Positions 1 through 5,182 of a stretch of 5,182 bases of DNA are shown here, in pieces (the stretch's first letter is position 1; each line of letters opens with the position of its first letter). The notes under the pieces are model-generated. The model saw nothing but the letters and a program-made list of their open reading frames with translations, searched no databases and was not told where the DNA came from. Made by a program: the position numbers and the translations under genes. The DNA is from Nitrospinota bacterium (lineage in GTDB: Bacteria > Tectomicrobia > Entotheonellia > J063), in contig RFHZ01000607.1 in NCBI GenBank assembly GCA_003696125.1, positions 1-5,182 of the forward strand. Direction: 5' to 3'.

Positions 1-846
1 AAGGTACTCTACGACCGGGATTCGCTCTACCACCGGATCATCGTGGAGGAGTACAACGATATCCGCTACCTGCGCTTCAGCACCGACATCATTCAGAGTG
101 CGGTCTCGGTCAAGGAGCCGGACAAGCTGGTCCTCCATTACACCAACTATGCTCATCTCGCCTTCCTCTTCCACCCAGATCCTCACCAGATCCTGGTCAT
201 CGGGCTGGGGGGCGGTTCCCTGCCCCGGAAATGGCACCATGACTATCCCCAGGCGCGGATCGATGCGGTGGAGATCGATCCGCAGGTGATCGAGGTAGCC
301 AAACGGTTCTTCTTTTTCCAGGAAGACGACCGCTTACACGCCATTGCCCAGGATGGCCGCCTCTTTGTCCAGCGCACCCGTACCCATTACGATCTGATCT
401 TTGTCGATGCCTATCTGAGCAGCAGGATCCCTTTTCATCTGACCACACGGGAGTTTTTTGCCGAGGTAAAGAAGAAGCTGACAGAGAACGGGGTGGTGGC
501 CTTTAACCTGATCGGGGCATTGCAGGGACCCAAGAGCCAGCTCTTCCGCTCTCTGTACAAGACCCTGCAGCACGTCTTCCCCCAGGTCTATGTCTTCCCG
601 GTGGGCACAGTCTCTTCTCTCAACGAAGAATCGATCCGTAACATCATTCTGATAGCCACCCAGGAAGAGAAGCGCTGGACCAAGGCAGAGATCCTGCAGC
701 AGGCGGAACAGCTCGAGCGCAGGGGAGCTGTCCAGGCCCCGGTCTCTTTTTTCGCGTCGACCTACTACACGGAGAAGGTTTTGCTCAACGGCGTTCCACT
801 CTTAACCGATGACTACGCGCCGGTGGAGCTGTTTCAGATCCGTTGA
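1..846 (+). CDS. Spermidine synthase-like (class I methyltransferase-fold) protein, 5' end cut off by window
   Basis: The frame is open from base 1 to the TGA at 844-846, giving 281 residues; the true start lies upstream. A GTG at 43 is internal, because the sequence before it (KVLYDRDSLYHRI) is typical of the N-terminal beta-region of spermidine synthase-like proteins. Counting from window codon 1, the nucleotide-binding loop GLGGGSLP is at 68-75, the acidic strand AVEIDP at 89-94, DGR at 118-120, YDLIFVDAY near 130-138 and a C-terminal LLTDDYAPVE at 267-276. True SpeE enzymes have GGGDG in the loop and a DS(T/S)DP motif whose second Asp is catalytic. Here the loop has Ser in place of the Asp, and the second motif reads DAYLSS. 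The family is clear, but putrescine aminopropyltransferase activity is doubtful. The LTDDYAPVE ending is common in proteins where this domain is fused to a membrane transporter-like N-terminus, which would lie outside the window. No terminator is evident after the stop. Confidence 0.87.
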   Translation, partial: KVLYDRDSLYHRIIVEEYNDIRYLRFSTDIIQSAVSVKEPDKLVLHYTNYAHLAFLFHPDPHQILVIGLGGGSLPRKWHHDYPQARIDAVEIDPQVIEVAKRFFFFQEDDRLHAIAQDGRLFVQRTRTHYDLIFVDAYLSSRIPFHLTTREFFAEVKKKLTENGVVAFNLIGALQGPKSQLFRSLYKTLQHVFPQVYVFPVGTVSSLNEESIRNIILIATQEEKRWTKAEILQQAEQLERRGAVQAPVSFFASTYYTEKVLLNGVPLLTDDYAPVELFQIR

Positions 847-858
847 GATGGTGAAGGT

Positions 859-1069
859 TTAAGTAACTATGACCAACATTTCGAGCATTTTTCTGCCCCA
901 AGAACCCAGCGCTGTCTGCCGGTTTACACCGCCGAGGACGCCGAGGGCGCAGAGCGTTTTTGCTTATGTATCCCGGCGTTCTCTGCGGGCTCGGCGGTAA
1001 AAAAGGTTTTCGGTAACACGTAGCCACACGAGGCAACAAAGTGCAAAAGGGTTAGGAATAGCTACTTAA
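859..1069. mobile_element. Candidate MITE-like non-autonomous element, about 211 bp
   Basis: Nearly the whole spacer is bounded by imperfect terminal inverted repeats. The left end TTAAGTAACTATGACCAAC (859-877) matches the reverse complement of the right end (1051-1069) at 15 of 19 positions, and at 11 of the outermost 12. The outermost TTAA is palindromic, so it may be a 4-bp target duplication rather than part of the repeat; the inner element would then be 863-1065. The interior has no credible ORF and holds a large hairpin at 928-999. These are the traits of a miniature inverted-repeat element moved by a transposase encoded elsewhere. The right end abuts the ribosome binding site of the next gene, supplying the AA of AAGGAGG. 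No family is recognised, and copy number cannot be judged from one window. Confidence 0.55.
928..999. repeat. Large imperfect hairpin of the CGCAGAG/GCCGAG intergenic repeat type
   Basis: The left arm (928-956) begins ACCGCCGAGGACGCCGAG and runs on to GGCGCAGAGCG. The right arm (977-999) reads as its near complement, ending CTCGGCGGTA. About 20 bp can pair across a 20-nt centre. The left arm carries a tandem partial duplication (GCCGAGGAC then GCCGAGGGC), so one copy must bulge out. No run of T follows on either strand, so it does not look like an intrinsic terminator. From memory, similar GCCGAG/CGCAGAG arms recur between genes in many environmental bacteria; that could not be checked here. 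It sits in the middle of the candidate mobile element and may be its folded core. Confidence 0.6.
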
Positions 1070-1076
1070 GGAGGAG
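1068..1076 (+). promoter_or_regulatory. Ribosome binding site of the gamma-glutamyltransferase-like gene
   Basis: AAGGAGGAG lies just before the ATG at 1081, with a 6-nt gap after the AGGAGG core. It fixes the start at 1081. Its first two bases are also the end of the candidate mobile element. Confidence 0.85.
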
Positions 1077-1080
1077 ATTT

Positions 1081-2772
1081 ATGCCCAGGTTCCCAGCGTA
1101 TCGACCCGCAGTCAGTGGCCGGCACTACATGGTCTCTTCTGGTCACTGGCTGGCCAGCCTGGCCGCTGCCCGCGTCCTCCAGCAGGGAGGAAACGCCATC
1201 GATGCCGGAGTGGCAGCCGGACTCTGTACCAATGTGGTGCAGTCAGATATGACCTCGTTCGGTGGGGTGGCAGCCATCATCATCTACCTGGCACGTGAGC
1301 AGCGGGTGGTGACGATCAGCGGGGTCGGCACCTGGCCACAGGCTGTTTCCATCGACCTGTTTCAAGAAAGATATGGGGGGGATATGCCGCTGGGGGTGGC
1401 CCGCTGCTGTGTGCCGGCTGCTCCGGATGCCTGGCTCACCGCCCTGGAACACTTTGGGACGCGCAGCTTTGCCGAGGTGGCTGCCGATGCGATCACGCTG
1501 GCCGAGCAGGGATTCCCCATGCACGCCTTCATGGCCAACACGTTACGGGAGCATCAAAAGGAGATCGCCCAGTGGCCTTCCACCGCCGCCATCTATCTTC
1601 CCCAGGGCCGGGTGCCGCAGGTAGGGGAGCCGTTTTACCAGAAGGACCTTGCCCGCACCCTGCAGCGGATGGTGGCCGCAGAGGCGCAACAGGAGGGAGG
1701 ACGCGAGAAAAAGATCCGGGCGGCACGGGATTTCTTTTATACCGGGGAGATCGGGAAGACCATGGTCGAGTTCTGCCAGCAGGAAGGTGGTTTCTTGACC
1801 ATGGAGGATATGGCTGCCTTTCAGGTGGAGATAGAGGAACCGGTCACCACCACCTACCGGGGGTATCAGGTCTTTGCCTGTGGTCCCTGGTGTACCGGTC
1901 CGGTCTTGCTCCAGATGCTCAACCTCCTGGAGCTTTTTGACCTGCCCGGCCTGGAACACAACAGCGCCGCCTATATGCACCTGGTAACCGAAGCGATGAA
2001 ACTCGCCTTTGCCGATCGAGAACGCTACTACGGCGATCCCCGTTTCGTTGCTGTGCCCATGGACCAGCTCCTCTCCAAGGCCTATGCGCAGGAGCGAGCC
2101 GCCTTGATCGACATGGAGCGGGCCTGGCCTGAGATGCCCCCTTATGGGAACCCTGCTTCTTTAGCCGGATCGACCGGTTCCACTGATCTCGATACCAGCG
2201 CCCTCTGTGTGGTCGATGCCGAGGGGAACGCCTTTGCCGCCACTACCAGCGATACGGTGTACTGGACGCCGGTGGTTCCCGGGCTGGGGATCCCCATTTC
2301 GGGGCGAGGCGGGCAGTCCTGGCTCGATCCGGACCATCCCAGCTCGGTACAGCCGGGAAAGCGTCCCCGCCTGACCCCTAATCCGGCCATTATCCTCAGA
2401 GACGGTCGCCTTTTTGCTCCCCTGGCCAGCCCAGGGGGGGATATGCAACCGCAGGCCATGCTCCAGGTTTTCCTCAACATGGTTCACTTCGGCCTGGATC
2501 CGCAGGAAGCGATCTCTGCGCCTCGCTTTGGTACCTGGAGCTTCCCCAACTCCTTTTATCCCCACGCCTACCAGCCGGGGGATTTAAAGGTGGAGAATCG
2601 TGTGGATCCCCAAACCCTGTCCGCCTTGCGGGCCAAAGGACACCGCCTGGAGGTGTGGCCGGAGTGGGAGTGGCGTGCCGGGGGCGTGGTGACGATTCTG
2701 GTGGACCAGGAACGCGGTGTCCTCTGGGGAGGGGCAGATCCACGACGAGAGAACTACGCCATCGGCTGGTAG
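1081..2772 (+). CDS. Gamma-glutamyltransferase-family Ntn hydrolase, divergent substrate pocket
   Basis: This 563-residue protein has the length and layout of the family. An N-terminal large-subunit region contains QQGGNAIDAGVAAG (34-47), GYQVFACGPWCTGP is at 261-274, and MKLAFADRERYYGDP is at 306-320. The conserved processing site follows at DTSALCVVDAEGN, where Thr372 aligns with the E. coli nucleophile Thr391. Self-cleavage there would give subunits of about 371 and 192 residues. The oxyanion-hole motif SPGG is at 450-453. By hand alignment, the Arg that binds the glutamyl alpha-carboxylate (E. coli FRETAP) falls on SGVGTWP (80-86) with no Arg. The Asp that binds the alpha-amino group falls on Gln412 in GRGGQ. 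The enzyme is therefore probably an autoprocessing amidase of this family, but gamma-glutamyl transfer is not assured. No signal peptide is visible, unlike the periplasmic E. coli enzyme, so it is probably cytoplasmic. It may be read through from the upstream gene, as no promoter is evident in the spacer. Confidence 0.88.
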   Translation: MPRFPAYRPAVSGRHYMVSSGHWLASLAAARVLQQGGNAIDAGVAAGLCTNVVQSDMTSFGGVAAIIIYLAREQRVVTISGVGTWPQAVSIDLFQERYGGDMPLGVARCCVPAAPDAWLTALEHFGTRSFAEVAADAITLAEQGFPMHAFMANTLREHQKEIAQWPSTAAIYLPQGRVPQVGEPFYQKDLARTLQRMVAAEAQQEGGREKKIRAARDFFYTGEIGKTMVEFCQQEGGFLTMEDMAAFQVEIEEPVTTTYRGYQVFACGPWCTGPVLLQMLNLLELFDLPGLEHNSAAYMHLVTEAMKLAFADRERYYGDPRFVAVPMDQLLSKAYAQERAALIDMERAWPEMPPYGNPASLAGSTGSTDLDTSALCVVDAEGNAFAATTSDTVYWTPVVPGLGIPISGRGGQSWLDPDHPSSVQPGKRPRLTPNPAIILRDGRLFAPLASPGGDMQPQAMLQVFLNMVHFGLDPQEAISAPRFGTWSFPNSFYPHAYQPGDLKVENRVDPQTLSALRAKGHRLEVWPEWEWRAGGVVTILVDQERGVLWGGADPRRENYAIGW

Positions 2773-2783
2773 GGTTCCCCGGT

Positions 2784-3812
2784 TCAGAGGTGCAGGGGAT
2801 AGCTCCCGTACTTTTGCACCGCCTCGGAGAGGGCCAGCACGTTCTCCGGCTTCAGGTATCCGGCCAGGCTGTTCCCGCTGGTCACGATATAGCCTCCACC
2901 CGGTCCCACATCCCGGATGAGTTCACGCACCTCGGTGTCCACCTCCTGCGGGGTGCCCATGCCCAGGATGTTCAGATCGACATTCCCCAGCAGGCAGAGG
3001 CGATCCCCGTATTCCTGTTTCATGCGCCGGATGTCCATGGCCCCCTTTTCGATGGGATGCAGCCCGCTGATACCTAACTGCAGGAACTGGTCGAGAAAGG
3101 GGAGCACGTTTCCATCGCTATGGATCACCCAGGGCAGGGTGATCTTCTCCGCCACCCGGCGGTAACGAGGAGCAACGAGATCACGGAATATGGCCGGAGA
3201 GAAGAAGGTGGTCTTCTTGTCCGCCATGTCATCGGTCGAGATAAAGACATCGAATCCCATCTGGCAGACCCGTTCGGCAACCGCCACCGACCAGTCGCAG
3301 TAGCGGTCGAGTATGGTCTCGACCAGGGGACGGTTGTCGTACAGGGCGAGACAGAAGTTCTCTATGCCCATGCTCAGCATGGTGGGGAAGAGGCCGATAC
3401 GGGTCACGAAGAAGAGCGCGTAATCTCCCTTGTTTTGCACAAATCGTTCTGCCTCGGCGTACAGGGCGTCGTCAAAGGGGTCAGGGAGCTGGAGCAGTTC
3501 CAGGTCATCCTCGCTTTTGATCATCCCTTCCCCGTAGAAGAGGCGTCCATCTTTCCCCGCGTGTTTGTGGGCATAGACCGGGGCACGCAGGACGTAAGAG
3601 ATGTTGTCCAGCTTGAGACGTGCGGCGATCGCCTTGGCCTCCTCCACCGTATAAGGGTTGGCCTCCAGGTTGGTGGCCTGGCTTACCGGCTCTCCCCAGC
3701 CCATGAGACGCTGGGCCAGGGGGCGATCGACCGATAACTCACAGTAAGGAACCCGATCCGGCTCCTCCCGGTGTAGGGCGGTTAGCACCCGCTCTCGTGC
3801 ACTCATACGCAT
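2784..3812 (-). CDS. Uroporphyrinogen decarboxylase (URO-D) fold family protein, function unknown
   Basis: The 342-residue product begins MRMSARERVLTALHREEPDRVP, the usual opening of the URO-D/MtaA/CmuA superfamily. Further family signs are STDDMADK (192-199), HSDGN (231-235), ISGLHPIE (248-255), LLGNVD (274-279) and the C-terminal LKPENV (320-325). The RQAGR motif of true HemE is absent, so haem synthesis is unlikely. Corrinoid-linked methyltransferases of the MtaA type bind zinc through HxC and a later Cys. Here the first site is HSD and the later region reads TSGNS, so that zinc site is also missing. It belongs to the broad uncharacterised group for which substrates are mostly unknown. The longer reading from GTG at 3830 is rejected because that codon overlaps the AAGGAGG; the ATG at 3812 has a proper 6-nt spacing. 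It is convergent with the gamma-glutamyltransferase-like gene, 11 bp between stop codons, with no terminator in between. Confidence 0.87.
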   Translation of the reverse strand: MRMSARERVLTALHREEPDRVPYCELSVDRPLAQRLMGWGEPVSQATNLEANPYTVEEAKAIAARLKLDNISYVLRAPVYAHKHAGKDGRLFYGEGMIKSEDDLELLQLPDPFDDALYAEAERFVQNKGDYALFFVTRIGLFPTMLSMGIENFCLALYDNRPLVETILDRYCDWSVAVAERVCQMGFDVFISTDDMADKKTTFFSPAIFRDLVAPRYRRVAEKITLPWVIHSDGNVLPFLDQFLQLGISGLHPIEKGAMDIRRMKQEYGDRLCLLGNVDLNILGMGTPQEVDTEVRELIRDVGPGGGYIVTSGNSLAGYLKPENVLALSEAVQKYGSYPLHL

Positions 3813-3818
3813 GGTTTT

Positions 3819-3825
3819 CCTCCTT
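3819..3825 (-). promoter_or_regulatory. Ribosome binding site of the URO-D-family gene
   Basis: Read on the minus strand, AAGGAGG precedes ATG at 3812 with a 6-nt gap. The second in-frame ATG (3806) would be 12 nt away. This sets the start at 3812 and excludes the upstream GTG at 3830. Confidence 0.85.
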
Positions 3826-3859
3826 CTCACTTAGGCCTCGGCAAGCTGTGGATGGGTCA

Positions 3860-3883
3860 GCGTATCTGCATATTACGATACGC
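3860..3883. promoter_or_regulatory. Inverted repeat, candidate operator overlapping the leftward -10
   Basis: GCGTATC (3860-3866) and GATACGC (3877-3883) form a perfect 7-bp dyad separated by 10 bp, with arm centres 17 bp apart. The intervening bases contain the putative leftward -10 box. A dimeric repressor bound here would block that promoter. It could also fold as a hairpin, but no T-run follows. No known regulator motif is recognised. Confidence 0.45.
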
Positions 3884-3899
3884 AGGATGGGGTTGTAAA
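3870..3899 (-). promoter_or_regulatory. Putative leftward promoter for the URO-D-family gene
   Basis: On the minus strand TTTACA (plus 3894-3899, 5 of 6 to the -35 consensus) is followed after 18 bp by TAATAT (plus 3870-3875, 4 of 6 to TATAAT). Transcription would start near 3863, giving a leader of about 50 nt to the ATG at 3812. It is the best match seen in this spacer for the leftward direction, but the -10 is weak. Confidence 0.45.
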
Positions 3900-3942
3900 G
3901 AGGGAACTTATTCTCTTTGCCCCTGCTATATCCGGCCTCGAG

Positions 3943-3971
3943 TTGCCTCCTCTGGGGCTATCCTCTATAAT
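3943..3971 (+). promoter_or_regulatory. Sigma-70/A-type promoter of the archease-rtcB operon
   Basis: TTGCCT (3943-3948, 4 of 6 to consensus) is followed by an exact 17-bp spacer and a perfect TATAAT (3966-3971). Transcription would begin near 3978, leaving a leader of about 119 nt before archease. It is divergent from the putative leftward promoter, with the two -35 boxes 43 bp apart. Confidence 0.72.
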
Positions 3972-4000
3972 ATAGGTGCCGTGTTGCAGGATATTGGATC

Positions 4001-4026
4001 GAGGGGCGATAGACTTGTCGCCCCTC
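4001..4026 (+). promoter_or_regulatory. Strong hairpin in the archease-rtcB 5' leader
   Basis: GAGGGGCGA (4001-4009) pairs perfectly with TCGCCCCTC (4018-4026). Two inner pairs (one T-G, one A-T) close an 11-bp stem on the tetraloop GACT. It begins about 23 nt after the predicted transcript start. The following TCCTTTCTCT is pyrimidine-rich but lacks a true T-run, so an attenuator is possible but not clear. A smaller stem, CCCTG/CAGGG with loop GAAG, follows at 4062-4075. No riboswitch class is recognised. Confidence 0.55.
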
Positions 4027-4096
4027 TCCTTTCTCTAGTAAACCGCTGTTCTGGCTGGTCGCCCTGGAAGCAGGGGAGAGGAAAAGGGGAGAGAGC

Positions 4097-4531
4097 ATGG
4101 AAAGAGAGCCGGTACCACCGCGCTTCATCGAGCTCGATCATACGGCCGATGTTGGGGTCATCGTTCAAGGGAGGACGCTTGCCGAACTCTTTGCCAACGC
4201 CGGGTATGCTCTTTTTGCCACCATTGCGGATCTGGCAACGGTAGAGGAGCAGGTGTCTTATACGGTCTCTGCCCAGGGGGAAGATTGGGCCTCTCTCATG
4301 CACGAATGGTTGAGCCGGTTACTTCGCTTTTTTACCTTACACGGGTATCTCCTGTGCCGCTTTGATATTCAAGAGCTTGTCCCCTACCAGATACAGGCCG
4401 AGGTAGGGGGTGAGCCGCTCGATCTGGACAAGCATACCTTCTACACCGAGATCAAGGGGGTCACCTATCACCAGCTCTCTGTCCGGCAGCAAGGGGACGG
4501 ATGGGAGAGCCAGATCATCTTCGATGTGTGA
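4097..4531 (+). CDS. Archease, RtcB-activating protein
   Basis: The 144-residue product matches archease in length and in its motifs. FIELDHTADVGV is at 10-21, EWLSRLLRFF in the middle, EIKGVTYHQL near the C-terminus, and the protein ends FDV. Asp14 and Asp18 in the HTAD motif and the penultimate Asp143 correspond to the conserved acidic, metal-binding face of the family. Archease promotes GTP-dependent guanylylation of the RNA ligase RtcB and makes it a multiple-turnover enzyme. The start ATG has AGGGGAG (4085-4091) 5 nt upstream, weaker than the other ribosome binding sites here. It is the first gene of an operon with rtcB, 25 bp from stop to next start, behind the promoter at 3943-3971. 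It has no signal peptide or membrane segment and should be cytoplasmic. Confidence 0.93.
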   Translation: MEREPVPPRFIELDHTADVGVIVQGRTLAELFANAGYALFATIADLATVEEQVSYTVSAQGEDWASLMHEWLSRLLRFFTLHGYLLCRFDIQELVPYQIQAEVGGEPLDLDKHTFYTEIKGVTYHQLSVRQQGDGWESQIIFDV

Positions 4532-4541
4532 AAGACATGTA

Positions 4542-4548
4542 AAGGAGG
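4542..4548 (+). promoter_or_regulatory. Ribosome binding site of rtcB
   Basis: AAGGAGG lies 8 nt before the ATG at 4557, in the short gap after the archease stop. It supports separate, efficient translation initiation of rtcB on the shared transcript and fixes this start. Confidence 0.85.
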
Positions 4549-4556
4549 GAGCAGAG

Positions 4557-5182
4557 ATGGAAAAAGGGAAGATCGAGCTCCATCAAGTGGATACATATGT
4601 CTGGGAAATCCCCCAACAGGGAGAGATGCGGGTACCCGGACGGATCTATGCGAGCAAGAAGATCCTGGAAGAGATTCGCCTGGACGAAAGCCCACAGCAG
4701 GTGGCTAACGTGGCCTGCCTGCCGGGCATCGTGAAGTATTCGCTGGCCATGCCCGATGTCCACTGGGGATACGGTTTTCCCATCGGTGGAGTGGCGGCCA
4801 TGGACGTGGAGGAAGGGGTGATCTCACCGGGAGGGGTCGGGTACGACATCAACTGTGGTGTCCGCCTGTTGCGCACCAACCTGACCTTCCCGGAAGTAGA
4901 GCCTCGCCTGGAGGCGCTGGTGGAGGAGCTGTACCGGAACATCCCGACCGGGGTGGGGGCCAAAGGAGGGATCGGCAAGCTGTCCAAGGCCGAAGTGAGA
5001 GAGCTGGCTGTGAAGGGGATTGATTGGGCCATTGAGCGAGGTTATGCCACTCCGGCGGACAAGGATCGCACCGAAGAGCTGGGGCGGCTGGCCGGTGCCG
5101 ATCCGGACAAGGTAAGTGAGCAGGCCATAGAACGCGGCACCCACCAGGTCGGGACCCTCGGCTCGGGAAATCATTTCCTGGA
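4557..5182 (+). CDS. rtcB: RNA-splicing/repair ligase RtcB, 3' end cut off by window
   Basis: The frame is open from ATG 4557 to the window edge: 208 full codons of a protein usually about 480 residues long. It starts MEKGKIELHQVDTYVWEIP, as in long bacterial and archaeal RtcB. Signature motifs are MPDVHWGYGFPIGG (65-78), GGVGYDINCGVRLL (92-105) with manganese ligands Asp97 and Cys100, and GTLGSGNHF (199-207), where Asn205 is the guanylate-contacting Asn and His206 a metal ligand. The catalytic His that becomes guanylylated lies beyond the window. RtcB joins 2',3'-cyclic-phosphate or 3'-phosphate RNA to 5'-OH RNA using GTP and Mn2+, in tRNA splicing (archaea, animals) or RNA repair (bacteria). 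The site before Cys100, where some archaeal RtcB genes carry an intein, is uninterrupted. The adjacent archease gene suggests an archease-dependent enzyme. The missing part is a window effect, not a mutation. Confidence 0.96.
   Translation, partial: MEKGKIELHQVDTYVWEIPQQGEMRVPGRIYASKKILEEIRLDESPQQVANVACLPGIVKYSLAMPDVHWGYGFPIGGVAAMDVEEGVISPGGVGYDINCGVRLLRTNLTFPEVEPRLEALVEELYRNIPTGVGAKGGIGKLSKAEVRELAVKGIDWAIERGYATPADKDRTEELGRLAGADPDKVSEQAIERGTHQVGTLGSGNHFL

Noticed and set aside
928-999. Intrinsic terminator for the spermidine-synthase-like gene
   Set aside because: The stem is long enough, but the right arm is followed by A-rich sequence rather than a T-run, and the centre is 20 nt; it fits a repeat better.
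785-1039. Open frame on the minus strand across the spacer (84 codons)
   Set aside because: It overlaps the end of the spermidine-synthase-like gene, and its Arg/Pro-rich product is just the translated inverted repeat. No ribosome binding site or family resemblance.
1000-1066. Outward promoter at the right end of the mobile element
   Set aside because: The best -10-like string (TAGGAA) is poor and has no convincing -35 at 16-18 bp.
3120-3737. Long open frame (205 codons) opposite the URO-D-family gene
   Set aside because: It is antisense to a gene with clear family motifs, and its product reads as the usual mirror of a GC-rich coding region.
3828-3830. GTG as an earlier start of the URO-D-family gene
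   Set aside because: The codons after it encode RRRK because they are the AAGGAGG ribosome binding site itself; the ATG at 3812 fits far better.
3897-3918. Second inverted repeat AAAGAG/CTCTTT beside the leftward -35
   Set aside because: Only six simple bases per arm, poor extension, and a purine/pyrimidine composition that produces such matches by chance.
3852-4244. Open frame on the plus strand (130 codons) across the control region
   Set aside because: It runs through the divergent promoters and overlaps archease in another frame; the product is low-complexity and unlike any known family.
4830-4870. Intein insertion in rtcB at the DINC motif
   Set aside because: Inteins occur here in some archaeal RtcB genes, but the frame passes straight through the motif without an insertion.

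Overview
This 5.2-kb window reads as ordinary bacterial chromosome of moderate to fairly high GC. Spacers are short, genes have strong AGGAGG-type ribosome binding sites, and there is one sigma-70/A-type promoter with a perfect TATAAT. The organism cannot be fixed from the sequence. The gene mix (spermidine-synthase-like protein, atypical gamma-glutamyltransferase, URO-D-family protein, bacterial archease-rtcB pair) and the CGCAGAG/GCCGAG-rich intergenic repeat would suit a Chloroflexota-like environmental bacterium. That is an impression, not a demonstration.

Layout. 1-846 (+): the 3' part of a spermidine-synthase-like gene that begins upstream of the window. 847-1080: a 234-bp spacer almost filled by a gene-less candidate mobile element (859-1069) with imperfect terminal inverted repeats, TTAA at both ends and a large inner hairpin (928-999). 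1081-2772 (+): a gamma-glutamyltransferase-family enzyme that keeps the autoprocessing threonine but seems to lack the residues that hold the glutamyl group. 2784-3812 (-): a URO-D-fold protein of the large uncharacterised branch, convergent with the previous gene, with 11 bp between the stop codons. 3813-4096: a divergent control region with a putative leftward promoter whose -10 lies inside a 24-bp dyad, a strong rightward promoter, and a structured leader of about 120 nt. 4097-4531 (+): archease. 4557 to the window end (+): the first 208 codons of rtcB, the RNA ligase that archease activates.

The only pair with a firmly known joint function is archease-rtcB. RtcB joins RNA 2',3'-cyclic phosphate (or 3'-phosphate) ends to 5'-OH ends using GTP, and archease speeds guanylylation of RtcB and allows multiple turnover. 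The two genes lie 25 bp apart and probably share the promoter at 3943-3971. The other three genes have no evident common pathway. No RNA gene, CRISPR array, complete insertion sequence or defence system is visible. The parts most worth a second look are the candidate MITE, the altered active sites of the two enzyme-family outliers, and the control region between the divergent genes.
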